From Aurantimonas coralicida (lineage in GTDB: Bacteria > Pseudomonadota > Alphaproteobacteria > Rhizobiales > Rhizobiaceae): DNA of 38,081 nt. Made by a program: the position numbers and the translations under genes. Positions 36,185 to 38,081 of this stretch are shown here, piece after piece; positions within the stretch are counted from its first letter, which is position 1, and every line of letters starts with the position of its first letter. The stretch is from NCBI GenBank assembly GCA_011050685.1, contig DRFF01000165.1:1-38081 (forward strand), in the 5' to 3' direction. The notes under the pieces are model-generated. The model did not search any database. It saw only the letters and a program-made list of their open reading frames with translations, and had not been told where the DNA came from.

Positions 36185-37200
36185 GGCAGCAAGATCCGGT
36201 CGCCCTCTCGCAAGCCGCTCAGGACTTCGATTTTTTCGCTGCCGTCGACCATGAGCCTGTCGCCGAGGATCACGGCCACATCCAGCGGGTCCGGTTCGCC
36301 GGCCAGGCGGGCATAGTCAACGCCGTGGCGGGTCGTCACAGCTTCCGGCGGAATGGCAATGGCATCCCGGCGACCGACGGGAATCCAGACCAAAGTCCGT
36401 TCGCCGACAAAGTAATCGCCGAGCCCTTCCACCTCGACATCGGCCTGCACCCTGCCCTCGGCAATTTCCGGATAGACTTGGACCAGCCGGCCTTCGCGCA
36501 GCTCCGGCGGATGACCGTTGGCTGAACGCGACACCATTCGTTGACCGACCTTGACCGTGTCGCCCTCGACGATTGCCGCCGCGTGGCGTTCGGGCAGCGA
36601 CAGACGGAGGAAATAGCCCCCGCCGGCGACACGGGCGACCGCTTCGCCAGCCATGATGACCGAGCCCGGCGTCACCGGAATCGTCAGGATCCGGCCGGAT
36701 GCCGGCGCGAGAACCTTACCTTCGCGCGAGGACTGCTCGATGACGGCACGGTCGGCCTCGGCGGCGGTGACCTGGTTCGTCAAAACGTCCACTTGGGAAC
36801 TGGCCTGATCGACGCGCGATTGCGGCGAGATCCCACGCTTCAACAATTCCTGAGCACGGTTGAGATCTGTCTGGACGCTGCCAAGTTGGGATTGCAACGC
36901 CCGTATCTGCGCGTCCGCGGCATCAAGCTGAAGCGCGATCTTGTCGTCCACGACAAGCGCAATTTCCTCGCCCTTCTCGACCTGCGCGCCTTCGTCGACC
37001 GAGATCTGCCGGAGCGTCCCACCGATGCGGGCCCGGGCAGGCACCACATCGCGGCTCTCGACCTGGCCGAAGACGGCCTTGGTTTCCTCGATCGTCTGCA
37101 CGCGCACGACGAACTCCGCTGCGCCGGCGGCCGCGACTGCGGCCGACCACGACATCACGGCGGCAAGGATAACGAACCCTCCGGTCCGCAAGGATTCCAT
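36181..37200 (-). CDS. RND periplasmic adaptor (membrane fusion protein)
   Basis: A 339-residue HlyD/AcrA-type adaptor. It has a signal peptide (VILAAVMSWSAAVAAAG), a half-lipoyl motif (GGTLRQISVDEGAQVEKGEEIA), an alpha-hairpin of about 60 residues (IRALQSQLGSVQTDLNRAQELLKRG...) and a second half-lipoyl (VLAPASGRILTIPVTPGS), then beta-barrel and membrane-proximal parts ending LSGLREGDRILLP. It links the pump to an outer-membrane channel. ATG 37200 has GGAG seven bases upstream; ATG 37215 lacks one. It overlaps the pump gene by 4 bp. Confidence 0.88.
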   Translation of the reverse strand: MESLRTGGFVILAAVMSWSAAVAAAGAAEFVVRVQTIEETKAVFGQVESRDVVPARARIGGTLRQISVDEGAQVEKGEEIALVVDDKIALQLDAADAQIRALQSQLGSVQTDLNRAQELLKRGISPQSRVDQASSQVDVLTNQVTAAEADRAVIEQSSREGKVLAPASGRILTIPVTPGSVIMAGEAVARVAGGGYFLRLSLPERHAAAIVEGDTVKVGQRMVSRSANGHPPELREGRLVQVYPEIAEGRVQADVEVEGLGDYFVGERTLVWIPVGRRDAIAIPPEAVTTRHGVDYARLAGEPDPLDVAVILGDRLMVDGSEKIEVLSGLREGDRILLP

Positions 37201-37260
37201 GAAAGGTCTCCGCATCAAAGGTATTGGCTGACGGGCCGATCGAGCGACCCGTCTCAGCCG

Positions 37261-37464
37261 TCAGGAAAAAGCGCAACCCGGCTTCACGCCGAGCTTTCTG
37301 AACATGATGGCGGCGGGGCAAAAGCCGGTGAACGAGGACTGGATCAGATTCAGGCCGACGAAGACCGTCAACAAATGCCAGTAGGGAGAAACATACACGC
37401 CAAGCGCCACCGACAGCAGGACCATCAATCCCGCAAAGGACAATACCACACGATCGAGCGTCAT
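37261..37464 (-). CDS. DUF2892 small membrane protein heading the RND operon
   Basis: A 67-residue core protein: MTLDRVVLSFAGLMVLLSVA, a second helix HLLTVFVGLNLIQSS, then FTGFCPAAIMFRKLGVKPGCAF. The FTGFCP...KLG pattern is the DUF2892 signature also found in YgaP-like proteins. AAGGA lies before ATG 37464, the usual family start. An in-frame ATG at 37545 with an excellent AAGGAG would add 27 hydrophilic residues, so a longer form is possible. It lies 60 bp upstream of the adaptor gene and so is probably first in the efflux operon. Confidence 0.75.
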   Translation of the reverse strand: MTLDRVVLSFAGLMVLLSVALGVYVSPYWHLLTVFVGLNLIQSSFTGFCPAAIMFRKLGVKPGCAFS

Positions 37465-37567
37465 CTTCGTTTCCTTTGTCAACTGGCGGGCCAAACCCGC
37501 ACCCTTGGAAATCCAAGCGCTTCCCACTGGAATCGCATCTAACATTCAAACTCCTTAAATTCAATAT

Positions 37568-37593
37568 CCTGAATGTCGATGATTTGATTCAGG
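37568..37593. promoter_or_regulatory. Inverted repeat in the RND operon / TetR divergent promoter
   Basis: CCTGAAT (37568-37574) and ATTCAGG (37587-37593) form a perfect 7-bp inverted repeat with a 12-bp spacer, upstream of the DUF2892-adaptor-pump operon. A dimeric TetR-family regulator could bind it, but the spacing is also compatible with chance. Confidence 0.3.
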
Positions 37594-37658
37594 CTTCGAA
37601 AGAGACGGCGGATCTGATTGCGATTCCGCCATTGGCAAGGATCGAGGTATAGGTTAGT

Positions 37659-37674
37659 TAGTGCTCCATCACTA
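37659..37674. promoter_or_regulatory. Candidate TetR operator TAGTG-N6-CACTA
   Basis: A TAGTG-N6-CACTA palindrome lies 15 bp before the TetR-family ATG, preceded by a GTTAGT half-repeat. Operators of this TTAGTTAGTG type are common for AcrR-like repressors, so autoregulation and control of the divergent efflux operon are inferred. Confidence 0.45.
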
Positions 37675-37689
37675 GTATTCGGAATTGTC

Positions 37690-38081
37690 ATGACGGTTCG
37701 AAAACCCGCCCCGGAGCGCAAGGCCGAAATTTTGGAGGCGACATTGCGGCTGGCGGACGAGCTCGGCCCCGACCGCCTCTCGACCGAAGCGATCGCCCGC
37801 GCGGTCGGGCTGACCCAGCCAGGCATCTTCCGGCATTTCCCCACCAAACAGGCGATCTGGGAAGCGGTCGCGACGACGATTACCGACAAAATGGCCGCGG
37901 GCTGGCGAGCTGTCCTTGATCGTGGCGGCACGCCGGTCGATCGCTTGCGTGGCTTGATCGGCGCCCAATTGCGGCTGATCCAGGCGACACCCGCGATTCC
38001 CGCGATCCTCTTTTCCAGGGAGCTCCACGCGGAGAACGATTTTCTGCGCAAGTCGGTGCTGGGCCTGATGAACCGGTTTCA
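37690..38081 (+). CDS. TetR/AcrR-family transcriptional regulator (partial, runs off the window)
   Basis: The frame is open from ATG 37690 to the window end (130 codons). The N-terminal TetR helix-turn-helix is clear: KAEILEATLRLADELG, then TEAIARAVGLTQPGIFRHFP with TKQAIWEAV. The ligand-binding domain follows but is cut off. It is divergent from the DUF2892-adaptor-RND operon with about 145 bp between it and the longer DUF2892 start, the classic arrangement of an efflux repressor. Minus-strand ORFs over the same bases show no family features. Confidence 0.88.
   Translation, partial: MTVRKPAPERKAEILEATLRLADELGPDRLSTEAIARAVGLTQPGIFRHFPTKQAIWEAVATTITDKMAAGWRAVLDRGGTPVDRLRGLIGAQLRLIQATPAIPAILFSRELHAENDFLRKSVLGLMNRF

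Noticed and set aside
33212-36316. Two long plus-strand ORFs antisense to the RND pump gene
   Set aside because: Charged, low-complexity complements of RND codons; the pump is unambiguous.

Overview
The window reads as chromosomal DNA of an alphaproteobacterium, most likely of the order Hyphomicrobiales (Rhizobiales). The reasons are its high GC content, a giant growth-pole-ring type protein, a FixL-FixJ-FixK oxygen-sensing cascade, alphaproteobacterial LexA direct repeats (GTTC-N7-GTTC) and rhizobial-style gene order. No rRNA, tRNA, insertion sequence or CRISPR array was recognised. The left end cuts an unidentified gene and the right end cuts a TetR regulator.

Layout. 1-2.2 kb: the tail of an unknown gene, a HAD-like phosphatase and DNA polymerase IV (dinB). 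2.2-5.7 kb: dnaE on the minus strand, convergent with dinB. 5.8-6.0 kb: two tandem LexA boxes overlapping a minus-strand promoter, followed by a 28-codon hydrophobic ORF. 6.2-8.8 kb: a secreted DUF922 metalloprotease candidate, a ferredoxin with a ferredoxin-NADP reductase, and an Hpt phosphotransfer protein. 9.3-16.1 kb: a 2280-residue membrane-anchored hendecad-repeat protein (GPR homologue). 16.4-20.6 kb: an amidase convergent with a dctPQM TRAP transporter. 20.9-24.2 kb: fixL, fixJ, an orphan receiver-like protein and fixK. 24.2-25.2 kb: a gene-poor stretch with a near-perfect FixK/FNR box, a DUF2892 protein, a possible ftsH relic and a 32-codon ORF. 25.2-26.9 kb: a small secreted protein and a periplasmic beta-propeller. 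27.2-32.3 kb: a FixK/FNR box followed by ttrBCA (tetrathionate reductase). 32.4-38.1 kb: an ArsR regulator, an RND efflux operon (DUF2892, adaptor, pump) and a divergent TetR regulator.

How it fits together. FixL has the haem-PAS histidine, so low oxygen should activate FixJ. A FixJ-like site precedes fixK, and FixK-type boxes lie before ttrBCA and in the gene-poor stretch. This suggests a local respiratory switch in which oxygen limitation turns on tetrathionate respiration without the usual TtrRS pair. Separately, the dinB-dnaE region carries a compact SOS unit: a promoter buried in two LexA operators drives a tiny hydrophobic peptide, or a leader to dnaE. In arrangement it recalls LexA-controlled TisB of enterobacteria but shows no recognisable sequence relation. 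This is the best candidate for an undescribed system in the window.
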